Shown: piece after piece, positions 43,748 through 52,312 of the stretch
Numbering within the stretch: the stretch's first letter is position 1
How the letters are laid out: each line of letters opens with the position of its first letter
Source of the DNA: Candidatus Accumulibacter aalborgensis
GTDB lineage: Bacteria; Pseudomonadota; Gammaproteobacteria; Burkholderiales; Rhodocyclaceae
Assembly: GCF_900089955.1 (NCBI RefSeq)
Contig: NZ_FLQX01000129.1
Coordinates: 1 to 64,000 of the forward strand
Direction: 5' to 3'
DNA length: 64,000 bases
Notes under the pieces: generated by a model
Seen by the model: the letters and a program-made list of their open reading frames with translations, nothing else
Databases searched by the model: none
Told to the model about the DNA's origin: nothing
Translations under genes and position numbers: made by a program

Positions 43748-46080
43748 TGTCCCGTTGCCTGGCTCAAGCGCTCGCGGTCATCAAGATCCTTCTTTCGTTG
43801 CGCCACGCGCCGCTCGAAACTGGCCTGAGTCTTGGTACAGACGAGCGAATGGGGGCTGCCGCGCCGCAGGGTTTCGTGCCTGATATCGCAGTCATAGCGG
43901 CGAATTGAATTCTCGACATGACTTCGGTCGGCCTGCACGGCCTTGAAAGTCCAGACCGAGCGTAGCGGGTCGGCGAGGAAAGCCGAGAGTTCCTTGCAGT
44001 GAGCACAGCGACAGTCGACACGGCTTTCACGGGAGAAATCGGCAGGTGCGACCAGCGGTTCGGCGATTCGTTGCGCGAGGTGGTCAAGGCAAGCGGTGGT
44101 CAGGCGCCGCGTGGGTGCCCAATCGCGCGCCGGGCCGCCCTGCTCGGCCAGGCGGCGGGCGGCGGGTACGAGAATGGCATCGAGCGCGAAAGGGTTCGGC
44201 CAGGCCAGCATGTGGTCCACGGCGCGTTCGCCAAATGCGAGGGCGCGCAGATGGCAAAGCGCGGTCAGCAGGTCGACGACCAGTGCTGGCGTCACCGCCA
44301 ACGGCCGCCGCCAGACTTCCATGGCAGGCGCCAACGCCGGGTCTCCGGGCAGGGCGGCGACCAGAGCCTGCGCGGCCGGCTCCAGCAGCGCGATGGACGG
44401 GGCGACGGCCGGCTGCGCAAGAAAGCGGCCGGCCATCGCTGCGAGGAACTCGGCGCAGGCGCTGGCCTGTTGGGCTGCATTTCCGGTGATGATTCTTTCG
44501 ACCAGTGCGGCGGCCTGGCTTGCCGGGAGCCGCATCGCAGCGTCGGTCAAAGCCTCGGTGTCGCCGGCGTTGTAGCCACCCTGGGAGCTGACTTCGGCAA
44601 GGAAGAGCGCGATGTTCTCGGTGTCCTCGCTTTGGCTCAGGGCGGTCAGCAGCGGTGCGGCTTTGCCCGATGCGCTGGCTGACATCCAGCCGGAAGTGGA
44701 CCAGTCGTCGCGCCGCGCGATCATCAGGCGGGCGAGTTGGTGCGCCTCGTTCCACAACGGCGACCTGGACCCTTTATCCTCGCCGGAATCGACCCAACGC
44801 TGGGTCAGCGCGACCAGGTAGGGCAGCGAGACTTCGCGGCCCGCGCCGGCGATCACTTTGAGTTTGCCGGCTTGCGGCCAAAGGACCAGCGCTGCTCGCT
44901 GATAGCTGCGCTCGAAGCTGGCTCCTTCGTTGCCGGTCGCTTCGAAAAAGTGCTGTTCGTCGGGCTCTTCGTCGTCCAGAGCGCCCGGCGGGCAGAGTTC
45001 CTCGTCGTCGAACGGCAGTTCGGCGAGCGCCGGGCGGCTGCCGTCGGGCGTTTGCCAGCCCGACAGCGTGCAAGAGCTGTCGCAGACCTCGAGCACCTCG
45101 AAGTCATCGTCGTCCGGCTCCGAATACCGCCTGCTGCGCGACCACGAGCCGCTGAAGCCGCTGTATTCGGCGCTGCCGCTTTCCCTGATGGCGAGAAAGG
45201 CCAGGTGGAGATCGCAATTCGCACGGCCGGCAGCGGGAACCAGTACCGAGGCAACAGCGGCGTCGCTTCCCTTGAGCGTCGGGAAGCCGATCTCCGCCGG
45301 CGTATAGGCGTGCTCCAGCGGATAGATCAGTTTCTCGGGAGGTGCTTCCTCGGCGGCAGGCGGTTCGTTGGCCCAGCGTTGGAGCAGGTCGCTCACCCGG
45401 TCGACCTCGGCCTCGTAAGCCGGCGGCTCGGGTAGTTTGCCCTGGCCTTGCCGAATCAGGTTGTAGATCAGGACCAGTCGGCAGCCCGAAATGATCGGCC
45501 GAATTTCGTGCCGGCAGTCGGCGTAGAAGGCGGCGAAAGCGACGTCCGACGGTTCGGGGGATGAAAGGTCGAGGCAGACCTCGCGGTCGCGGTGGCGGAT
45601 GCACAGTTCCCCGCCGGTGTAGACCGATGGCATGACGACGACCAGCGTGGCGAACATTCCCGGCGCTTTCTCGGTGTCGCGATGGCTGACGAAGAAGCTG
45701 CCGGTGTCGTAGACGAGCAGCTTGTACAACTCGGCCGAGACGGGTTCGCTGACGCCAAGGCCGGTCGTGCTGCGCGCCACGATGTTGGCCAGGTCCTTGT
45801 CCCAGTGGCGACCGCCAATCTGTACGCGGTCGGCGCCGATCTGCCAGGTCCGCCGGACGTCGGTGTCGATCAGGGTATCGCTACCCCGACCATACGGCGC
45901 CTGCTCTGCGACAGCGACCAGTTGCTCGGCCTGGGCCGGCAACAGGGGCAGCGCAACGAGTCCGACGCCGGTCACTTCGAGCCGCGGCGCGAAAATCTCG
46001 CTGCGGCCTGTGGCATGGAAATCTCCGGGGCGGCGGACGTTCTTGAGGATGTCGGCAAGGTCCTGGGTAAGGGTGGTCAT
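43744..46080 (-). CDS. Large 2OG-Fe(II) oxygenase-domain protein
   Basis: The 778-residue protein has an N-terminal prolyl-4-hydroxylase-like 2OG-Fe(II) domain (about 30-215): VYDTGSFFVSHRDTEKAPGMFATLVVVMPS provides the HxD pair, and FYADCRHEIRPIISGCRLVLIYNL provides the distal His and a 2-oxoglutarate-binding Arg. The 500 following residues are mostly helical and unassigned, with an acidic segment near 330-390 and a CRCAHC cysteine cluster near 705 that may bind zinc. Hydroxylation of a protein or nucleic acid is possible. It overlaps the TonB-like gene by ATGA. Confidence 0.75.
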   Translation of the reverse strand: MTTLTQDLADILKNVRRPGDFHATGRSEIFAPRLEVTGVGLVALPLLPAQAEQLVAVAEQAPYGRGSDTLIDTDVRRTWQIGADRVQIGGRHWDKDLANIVARSTTGLGVSEPVSAELYKLLVYDTGSFFVSHRDTEKAPGMFATLVVVMPSVYTGGELCIRHRDREVCLDLSSPEPSDVAFAAFYADCRHEIRPIISGCRLVLIYNLIRQGQGKLPEPPAYEAEVDRVSDLLQRWANEPPAAEEAPPEKLIYPLEHAYTPAEIGFPTLKGSDAAVASVLVPAAGRANCDLHLAFLAIRESGSAEYSGFSGSWSRSRRYSEPDDDDFEVLEVCDSSCTLSGWQTPDGSRPALAELPFDDEELCPPGALDDEEPDEQHFFEATGNEGASFERSYQRAALVLWPQAGKLKVIAGAGREVSLPYLVALTQRWVDSGEDKGSRSPLWNEAHQLARLMIARRDDWSTSGWMSASASGKAAPLLTALSQSEDTENIALFLAEVSSQGGYNAGDTEALTDAAMRLPASQAAALVERIITGNAAQQASACAEFLAAMAGRFLAQPAVAPSIALLEPAAQALVAALPGDPALAPAMEVWRRPLAVTPALVVDLLTALCHLRALAFGERAVDHMLAWPNPFALDAILVPAARRLAEQGGPARDWAPTRRLTTACLDHLAQRIAEPLVAPADFSRESRVDCRCAHCKELSAFLADPLRSVWTFKAVQADRSHVENSIRRYDCDIRHETLRRGSPHSLVCTKTQASFERRVAQRKKDLDDRERLSQATGQ

Positions 46081-46222
46081 ACGGTTGATGTCTCGGCGAT
46101 GGGATGGACGGGTTCAGGTTTTTTTGCGGTCAGCGCGTCAGGCAGAAATTGCCGTTTCCGACACGCTCCAGGAAAGCGAGGAGCATAGACGCGGACAAGC
46201 TCGAAGTCGAGTGCGGTGAATA

Positions 46223-46267
46223 GCTTTCCATGCGGAGAATGTCCGTCACAATCTCCGCATGGAAAGC
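46223..46267. promoter_or_regulatory. 16-base inverted repeat over the Fic start codon
   Basis: GCTTTCCATGCGGAGA (46223-46238) and TCTCCGCATGGAAAGC (46252-46267) are perfect inverted repeats around 13 bases. The right arm contains the Fic ATG (46259). It may be an operator bound by a Fic-associated regulator, or an RNA hairpin that hides the start codon. Confidence 0.7.
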
Positions 46268-47204
46268 GGAGAAAAGATCTTCCTCTGGCAGGCCGACGAC
46301 TGGCCCGATTGGCGTTACGACCTGACGGCGCTGGCCAGTCCCTTGGCTGAGGTCAGCCGCGCCCAGGGGATGCTGATCGGGCGTTTGGCCGAGGTCGGCT
46401 TTGCCTGGCGCGAACAAGCCAGTCTGGCAGTGCTGATCGAGGAGGCGGTCAAGACCAGCGAGATCGAGGGCGAGCAGCTCAATGTCGAATCGGTTCGCTC
46501 GTCGCTGGCTCGTTACCTTGGTGTGCGCAGTGGTGTACGCCTCGGTGCGCTGGCGCCGGTGGATCGGAACGTCGAGGGGGTGGTCGAAATGATGCTCGAC
46601 GCCACCGGCCGCGCAAATGGCTGCGCAGGTGTCCCGTTTTCTGGACTGGGTGAATGCCACGACGTCCGAGCCGGCGCTGATCAAGGCCGGGCTGGCCCAT
46701 CTGTGGTGGGTGACCTTGCACCCGTTTGATGATGGCAACGGCCGTATCGCCCGGGCTGTGGGCGATTTGCTGCTTGCCCGCGCCGATGGCAGCCCACAGC
46801 GCTTCTACAGTCTGTCGGCGCAGATCCAGTGCGAGCGCAAGGCGTACTACGACGTCCTGGAAAGCACCCAGAAGGGCACGCTGGACGTGACGAACTGGTT
46901 GGCCTGGTTCCTCGGCACGCTGCAGCGCGCCGTCGGCAGCGCTCAGCACACGCTCGATGGTGTGTTGACGAAAGCGCCTTTCTGGCAGCGTTGGGCAGCG
47001 ACGCCACTGAATGAGCGGCAGGTGAAATTGCTCAACCAGTTGCTGGATGGATTCCAGGGCAAACTGACCAGCAGCAGGTGGGGCGCCATCGCCCACTGTT
47101 CTCCGGATACGGCGCTGCGCGACATCAACGCGTTGATCGCGCTAGGTGTGCTGCGCAAGACCCCGGGCGGCGGGCGCAGCACGGCCTACGAAGTCAGCGA
47201 TTGA
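46259..47204 (+). pseudogene. Fic family protein, internal deletion and frameshift
   Basis: The N-terminal frame (46259-46610) has a Fic N-terminal domain with the inhibitory-helix motif TSEIEG. The second frame (from about 46617) has the catalytic motif HPFDDGNGRIARAVGDLL, SAQIQCERKAYYDVLE and a C-terminal winged helix. Between MLDATGRA and QVSRFLDWVNA about 60 residues expected in the family are missing, and the two parts are in different frames. Intact homologues are about 370 residues. The inhibitory helix and the catalytic core are therefore no longer on one chain. If the second part (46617-47204) were still translated it would be an uninhibited Fic core, which cannot be excluded. Confidence 0.8.
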
Positions 47205-47294
47205 GGAAGCCGGGCTGAAGGAACATGACGCTCTGATCGCCACCAGCGTCGACGCAATCACCCGTACTGCGCGACTGAGGCAACGGTCGTCGCC

Positions 47295-50200
47295 TTATTT
47301 TCCGCGTTGCCTCAAGTACTCGACCAGCCGTAGATAGCGGTTGTCGTCTTCAGCAGCGGGCCAGGCTTCCGCGATTGCATCAAGACTCTTGCCAAGTTCG
47401 GGCCCTGGCCACGGTTGATCGGCGATGATCGTGCCCAGAAGCATCAAGGCATCTTTGGGGTACCGACTACACAGCCCTGATCCGTGCAGCACGCGAACCA
47501 CATTATGCGGATATTCGATGGGTTGCAACCAATCGCGAACGCTGGCCAGTGCCGCAGGAAAAGCATCGCCCGCCGCTATGGCCAGGAGCGCCAGTCGCTC
47601 TGCGATGACCTTCGAGGCCAATTGACGGGACTTCGGCCAGATCTCGTGCCAATATGGCAGGATACGGTTGGTCCACTGACTTTCGCGCTGCTGGCCGGCG
47701 CCTTCGAGGGCGTGGACTAGTGCCTGCGCCGCGTCCTGCAAGCCTTGCTGCGGTAAGGCGGCCGTAGCCACGTGCAGTTCGGTGGTGGCAAAATTGTCGG
47801 CAGCATCAAGCGCTGCGTAGGTGAGAATCGCCGCGTACTGGCGAGCGTGCTCGCCCAACTGGTCGTAATGACACGCCGTTTCAAGGAAAGATCTCTTGAA
47901 AGCGGCGAGCAGTGGCCCATACAAGCGTGGCGACCACAGAAATCCCTTCCAGGCAGCGCACGCTTCGATCGCGGAATGCTGCCAGTCGAACAGGGGGAGC
48001 AGGTATTCGGCGGCCCACGCACGGTCTACGCGGAATAGCGCGATGACGTTGGCTGCAAGCAGAACACGCGCGTGGCGATACCGAGCAACCGTGGTGTCGC
48101 AAAGAGACGTGAAGATCGGTTTCAGATCGTCGGGCAAACCTTGCCCATCCTCCGGCTGACGACGCAACCAGTAATGCAACAAGGCCTGCGTGATGTGACC
48201 GATCGGGTGGTTGATCGCGCTTGCGACAGGCTGCTTCGTTCCCTTATCGTCCTGGTGATCCATCGCCAGGAACCGGCCGCAGAGGGCGAGGAAGAGCGTT
48301 TCGTGACTATCGAGTACCTTTGCCGCCACGTGGAGCCACCAGGTGGCGCTCTGGGCAATGGCGAGCAGCGTGGCATCTGGCATGCGCTGCAGTACGGGCG
48401 CCACGTAGCGCCAAGAGCGGTGCAGCAGCTTGTCGTCGCTCCAGGTTTGCAGCGCCGCGCGCCAGCGCTCGGCAGGCCATTGCTCTTGACGCCCGAGCGC
48501 GCACAATGCAGAAGCTGCGGCCGAGAACTTCTCTCGGCAGACTTCGCGCCAGTCGTTCTCGTGCCAGAGATCTGTGGACGGTGGTCGCTGGAGCCATGCC
48601 ATCAACTCCCGTCGCTGGCGAGGCACTCTTTCAAACTGGCGCCGACCTTCATCGTCCGGGTCGCCGGTACCACTCATCCACAGTGTGAACTCGTCACTTT
48701 CGTTCGTTGCCAGCCGCCATTGCGAGTGAGCAAACGTCAAGGCTGCAAATCGCGCCGTGGCCTCGCCATCGAGGACGGCACCGCCGGATGCCAACTTGGC
48801 CAGGCGTAGCCAAACCGAGTGATCCACTAGCTCTACCCAGTGCTCAGATTCCATATCGCCGCTGAACATCCGGCGTGGTGGGCCAGTCAGAATGCCTGCT
48901 GCCAGGCGCGTGCGTGCATCGGCGCAGAGACCGGCGCCGCGCAGTACCAGAAGACGCATCGTTTCGCGCTTGGTCTCCTCCGACCACAGCCACCAGCCCT
49001 CATCAACCAACAACCAGTCCACCCAGACGCCATCAGCGGCCATGCCATCGTGCGTCGCAGCGAACAGTGCCAGTCGCTTGAAAGTCGGGTAGGGTAGTGC
49101 CCACCAGTCTTCGACGACGCGGCGTGCTCGGGCCGTGTCGTGTTCCAGCGTCGCCAGCCAGGCGTCGCGCAGGATTTCAATCAGCGACACCCAGTCGTGG
49201 AAGCCCCGGTTTTGCCAGTGCGGACTGATCGACGGCAGATCCCAAAGCCCGCGATCACTCCAGTCGTCGGCCGCCCCCAGTTCGCGCATCAGATCCAGCG
49301 CCTCGTACAGCAGGCTTTCAACGTCGTTCAGGAGCTGCGGTAGTGCTGCTCGCCAGGCAGGCGATTGGGCCAGATCGTTCAGCGACGAATGAACGTGATC
49401 GGTTGATAGCTCGATTTCCCAGTCGATCAGGTCCTTCAACCGCTCTGGCTCACCGGTGTCCTCGATGTCTGCACTCCAGCGAATGGGTTGACGCAGAGCA
49501 ACGCGCGGCGACAGCATCTCTCGCAGTTCCAGGCGCAGACTAAGCGTAAGTCCATCACGACTGAAGCGCTCCTGCCAGCGGTACAGATCGACCCGGCGCC
49601 ACGGCGACTTCGCGCGGCCGGTGAGCAGCAGGCGCCAGAGCGTACGCATCGGCGGGCGCGGAACAGCCTTGGGCGCGTTGGTCCGGATGCGCTCCAACTC
49701 CTCGTCCTGTCCCTCGTGCTCGAAGTTGGCGAGTTCATCGAGGCGATGTTCCAACAACCAGATGAAATCGTCGTGCAGTTGGCCGCCCCGCCTTGCCAGC
49801 CACCACACCAGCGCGGGGTCGTCGAGGTGTCGGGTCAGCCATCGCGCCAAATGGGACATCACGTCGTCCCACCGGCTTGCGGCGCCTCCATCGATCAGCG
49901 ACATCCAGGGTGCATGGGTGTGGGGAGCCGGCCGGCGTGTCAGGCTGAAGGCGAGCTTGTCATCAGGCGTCTGATGGGGCCGCACACCAAAGCGGTCCAG
50001 GTCGGCATGCCGGTAGCGTTCCTCGCACAGTGGTTCCAGCCAGTCCAGCGACGGTGCCGGGTCAAAGTCGGCGAAACGCTTGGCCGGCAGGCCGGATGGA
50101 TCGGAAAGCGCCCAGAGCATGCGGCCGACGAAATCATCCTGGCGCGTGCTGGCCAGCGGTCGGGCCATCGCGTATTCGACGACGATGCGCTCCTTGCCGA

Positions 50201-51095
50201 GCACGCCGTCCCGGTAGATATCGGCCCACTCCTTGAGCGTCCGATGCAAGGCGGAATGGTCGACGGAGTCCTTTGGCACTTCGTAGAGTATCGGCGCGAC
50301 GCCCCTGGCCTCCCACTCGATCTGCTCGTCCGCCCCCTGACCTGCCGGGCAATCGCCAAACGCGTAGGCCTGGGGTGTGGCCTCGCCCATGATTCGGTCC
50401 GCCGCGAGCGCGTCCATCATGTAGCGAAGCACGGGATCGTTGATGCTGTAACCGACGAAGCACACGACATAATTGCGGAACAGTTCGCCGACGAAACGCG
50501 CCGCCCAACGCTCGGTCAGGTAGGCAAGACCGAAGTCTCCACTCGTTAGTACCAGGCGATTTAACGCGTTTTCGTCAGCCGTGCTGGGGAGCAGTCCGTG
50601 CAAATAGACGACCCCGCTCCAGCGGCTGTTCTTGGGAATCGGTAGCAATGGGGCTGGAAACGCGGGGATGGCGGGACGGACTCGTGCGATCAGGCGCTGG
50701 AAGATTCGGTCGAAGTTGGTGGTGACCAGCCGAACCGCGTTGTCGCGGCACCGCGCGAGCTGAAGCAGTGCGGCATGGGTGTCCGTCGCGCCTTTGCGTC
50801 GCAGTTTCGGCTGCAGGACTTTCGTCAGCGCCGTTCGTACGGCCATGCGCTGGCCAGGAATTCGTCCTTCCAGAAGATCGAGCGTGGCGTCGAACTGCTC
50901 CCTGGCATACGCCGATTGCTCAATGTCAGTGGGCCTGGTGCCCAATTCGGCATAGATCTGGTCGACCAGGCCGCGAAAACCCGGCAGCCCCGCCGGGTAC
51001 GAAATACCCGCCCCACAGAAGAACACGACGCGGCCTTGCTCATGAGCCTGCATCAGTTGCTCGGGAACGTCCGGGCCGTTCTTGATGAACTGCAT
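47295..51095 (-). CDS. SIR2-domain protein, probable NAD-consuming defence effector
   Basis: The 1266-residue protein has a SIR2-like domain (about 20-270): RVVFFCGAGISYPAGLPGFRGL (NAD-binding GAG), LVTTNFDRIF with Asn127, VVYLHG with His166, and FVGYSINDPVLRYMM. These are the residues expected in active prokaryotic SIR2 NADases. About 1000 helical residues follow, without recognised motifs, Trp-rich and possibly repeat-like, and are likely to be a sensor/scaffold. It lies two bases after hsdS at the end of the second type I operon. In other systems SIR2 proteins kill infected cells by NAD depletion; that role here is inferred from family and context. Confidence 0.85.
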   Translation of the reverse strand: MQFIKNGPDVPEQLMQAHEQGRVVFFCGAGISYPAGLPGFRGLVDQIYAELGTRPTDIEQSAYAREQFDATLDLLEGRIPGQRMAVRTALTKVLQPKLRRKGATDTHAALLQLARCRDNAVRLVTTNFDRIFQRLIARVRPAIPAFPAPLLPIPKNSRWSGVVYLHGLLPSTADENALNRLVLTSGDFGLAYLTERWAARFVGELFRNYVVCFVGYSINDPVLRYMMDALAADRIMGEATPQAYAFGDCPAGQGADEQIEWEARGVAPILYEVPKDSVDHSALHRTLKEWADIYRDGVLGKERIVVEYAMARPLASTRQDDFVGRMLWALSDPSGLPAKRFADFDPAPSLDWLEPLCEERYRHADLDRFGVRPHQTPDDKLAFSLTRRPAPHTHAPWMSLIDGGAASRWDDVMSHLARWLTRHLDDPALVWWLARRGGQLHDDFIWLLEHRLDELANFEHEGQDEELERIRTNAPKAVPRPPMRTLWRLLLTGRAKSPWRRVDLYRWQERFSRDGLTLSLRLELREMLSPRVALRQPIRWSADIEDTGEPERLKDLIDWEIELSTDHVHSSLNDLAQSPAWRAALPQLLNDVESLLYEALDLMRELGAADDWSDRGLWDLPSISPHWQNRGFHDWVSLIEILRDAWLATLEHDTARARRVVEDWWALPYPTFKRLALFAATHDGMAADGVWVDWLLVDEGWWLWSEETKRETMRLLVLRGAGLCADARTRLAAGILTGPPRRMFSGDMESEHWVELVDHSVWLRLAKLASGGAVLDGEATARFAALTFAHSQWRLATNESDEFTLWMSGTGDPDDEGRRQFERVPRQRRELMAWLQRPPSTDLWHENDWREVCREKFSAAASALCALGRQEQWPAERWRAALQTWSDDKLLHRSWRYVAPVLQRMPDATLLAIAQSATWWLHVAAKVLDSHETLFLALCGRFLAMDHQDDKGTKQPVASAINHPIGHITQALLHYWLRRQPEDGQGLPDDLKPIFTSLCDTTVARYRHARVLLAANVIALFRVDRAWAAEYLLPLFDWQHSAIEACAAWKGFLWSPRLYGPLLAAFKRSFLETACHYDQLGEHARQYAAILTYAALDAADNFATTELHVATAALPQQGLQDAAQALVHALEGAGQQRESQWTNRILPYWHEIWPKSRQLASKVIAERLALLAIAAGDAFPAALASVRDWLQPIEYPHNVVRVLHGSGLCSRYPKDALMLLGTIIADQPWPGPELGKSLDAIAEAWPAAEDDNRYLRLVEYLRQRGK

Positions 51096-51097
51096 GG

Positions 51098-52246
51098 TCA
51101 GGCTGGCTCGGCAAACACCCGCTCCAGCGTCGCGGGGAGCAGGGCGGCATTGGCCGTGCGGATGGCGGTGTGCTTGGCTTTGAGCGCGGTGACCTCGGCC
51201 TGGAGCCGGTCGAAAGCCTGCTGGGTGGGCAGTGGCGGAAGGGGTACTTCAATGGCCATTAGGGCGAGGGCCGTCATTGTCTTGTTTCGTGCAGCCGTCC
51301 CTGGCGATGCTGCTTCGATCTTCGCGAACCCTTCCAATGTGGTGAAGTAGTACCAGATGAACCTTGGAACGGTACGTTCGGGAGCGGCCACGCAAGTCAA
51401 CATCCGATGGTTGCCAACGCAATTGTCGTCCTCGGGTCGTGCAATTGCTATTGCCTGCTCCCAAGCCATGATGTTGCTGAAGATCAGGTCGTTGGTCTTG
51501 ACCCGATAAATGTCTTGCCAAGAAAAATCCGCGCCGGAAACGGTTCGGCGTTGGAATGTGCCCTTGAAGAAACTCCGTACGCCAAGTTCGGTGTAGCTGG
51601 TTTCCGGATCAATCGTGACCTGGCGACGTACCAAAGGCGCCACGTCTGCCATCGTGCGCAGCGGCGCATTGGCAATTGCCGCACGAAATCGTGTAGAGAG
51701 CAGCCGTTCGGCGTCGCGTTCGGCGGCGTCGAGATGGTCCTGGAGTTGCCGGGTTTTCTCGGCCAGCGTCTCGAGGCGGGCGACGAGCGCTTGTTGTTCG
51801 GCTAGCGGAGGCAAAGCAATCTTCTGATCGAGGAAGCGATCTTCCTTGATACGAACTCGATTGGTCGTGCCCTCGCTTGCCGCCTTGCACAATTCGACGA
51901 AGGGTGCCGAGCGAACCAGCCAGCCGATGAAAGCCGCGTCGCATCGCTCAGGATCGCGGAAGGCAAAAGCTGGGAAGTCGTTGCTGACGATGGCTCCGTC
52001 CAACTGGGGCGGAATCAGTCCGATAGCGCCATTGCGGGCATCGATTCGGGACAGGATCAGTTGATTGGCCCGTACCACGCGCCGTGCGGATACGACGTCG
52101 CTACCGAGCACTTTGCCGCGGCTGACGATCCCCTTACCCCATAACCTGATGGTGACTTCGTGATATTCCGCCATTGGGTCGAGAACGGCGGTTTCATCGG
52201 CACGGACGAGCAAGTCGCCCAACGCCGCTTTGGGCCACGTTTTCAC
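51098..52246 (-). CDS. hsdS: Type I restriction specificity subunit (second system)
   Basis: The 382-residue protein has two TRDs (about 1-150 and 190-330), with helical spacers LPPLAEQQALVARLETLAEKTRQLQDHLDAAERDAERLLS and PLPPLPTQQAFDRLQAEVTALKAKHTAIRTANAALLPATLERVF. GTG 52246 with a GGAGAGGG site is preferred to the longer frame, which would overlap hsdM and a hairpin. It is shorter than the other HsdS and not closely related to it, so the two systems recognise different sites. Confidence 0.92.
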   Translation of the reverse strand: MKTWPKAALGDLLVRADETAVLDPMAEYHEVTIRLWGKGIVSRGKVLGSDVVSARRVVRANQLILSRIDARNGAIGLIPPQLDGAIVSNDFPAFAFRDPERCDAAFIGWLVRSAPFVELCKAASEGTTNRVRIKEDRFLDQKIALPPLAEQQALVARLETLAEKTRQLQDHLDAAERDAERLLSTRFRAAIANAPLRTMADVAPLVRRQVTIDPETSYTELGVRSFFKGTFQRRTVSGADFSWQDIYRVKTNDLIFSNIMAWEQAIAIARPEDDNCVGNHRMLTCVAAPERTVPRFIWYYFTTLEGFAKIEAASPGTAARNKTMTALALMAIEVPLPPLPTQQAFDRLQAEVTALKAKHTAIRTANAALLPATLERVFAEPA

Positions 52247-52282
52247 TCGTCCCTCTCCACCTGGCCGCCGCCGGGAGGACAA

Positions 52283-52312
52283 GAGCGCCGCGGGCGCAGC
52301 CCGGCGGCGCTC
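52283..52312. other. GC-rich hairpin between hsdM and hsdS
   Basis: GAGCGCCGC (52283-52291) pairs with GCGGCGCTC (52304-52312), extended inward by GGGC/GCCC. It spans the hsdM stop codon and lies about 40 bases before the hsdS GTG. No T-run follows on the minus strand, so it is more likely an RNA processing or pausing element than a terminator. Confidence 0.6.
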
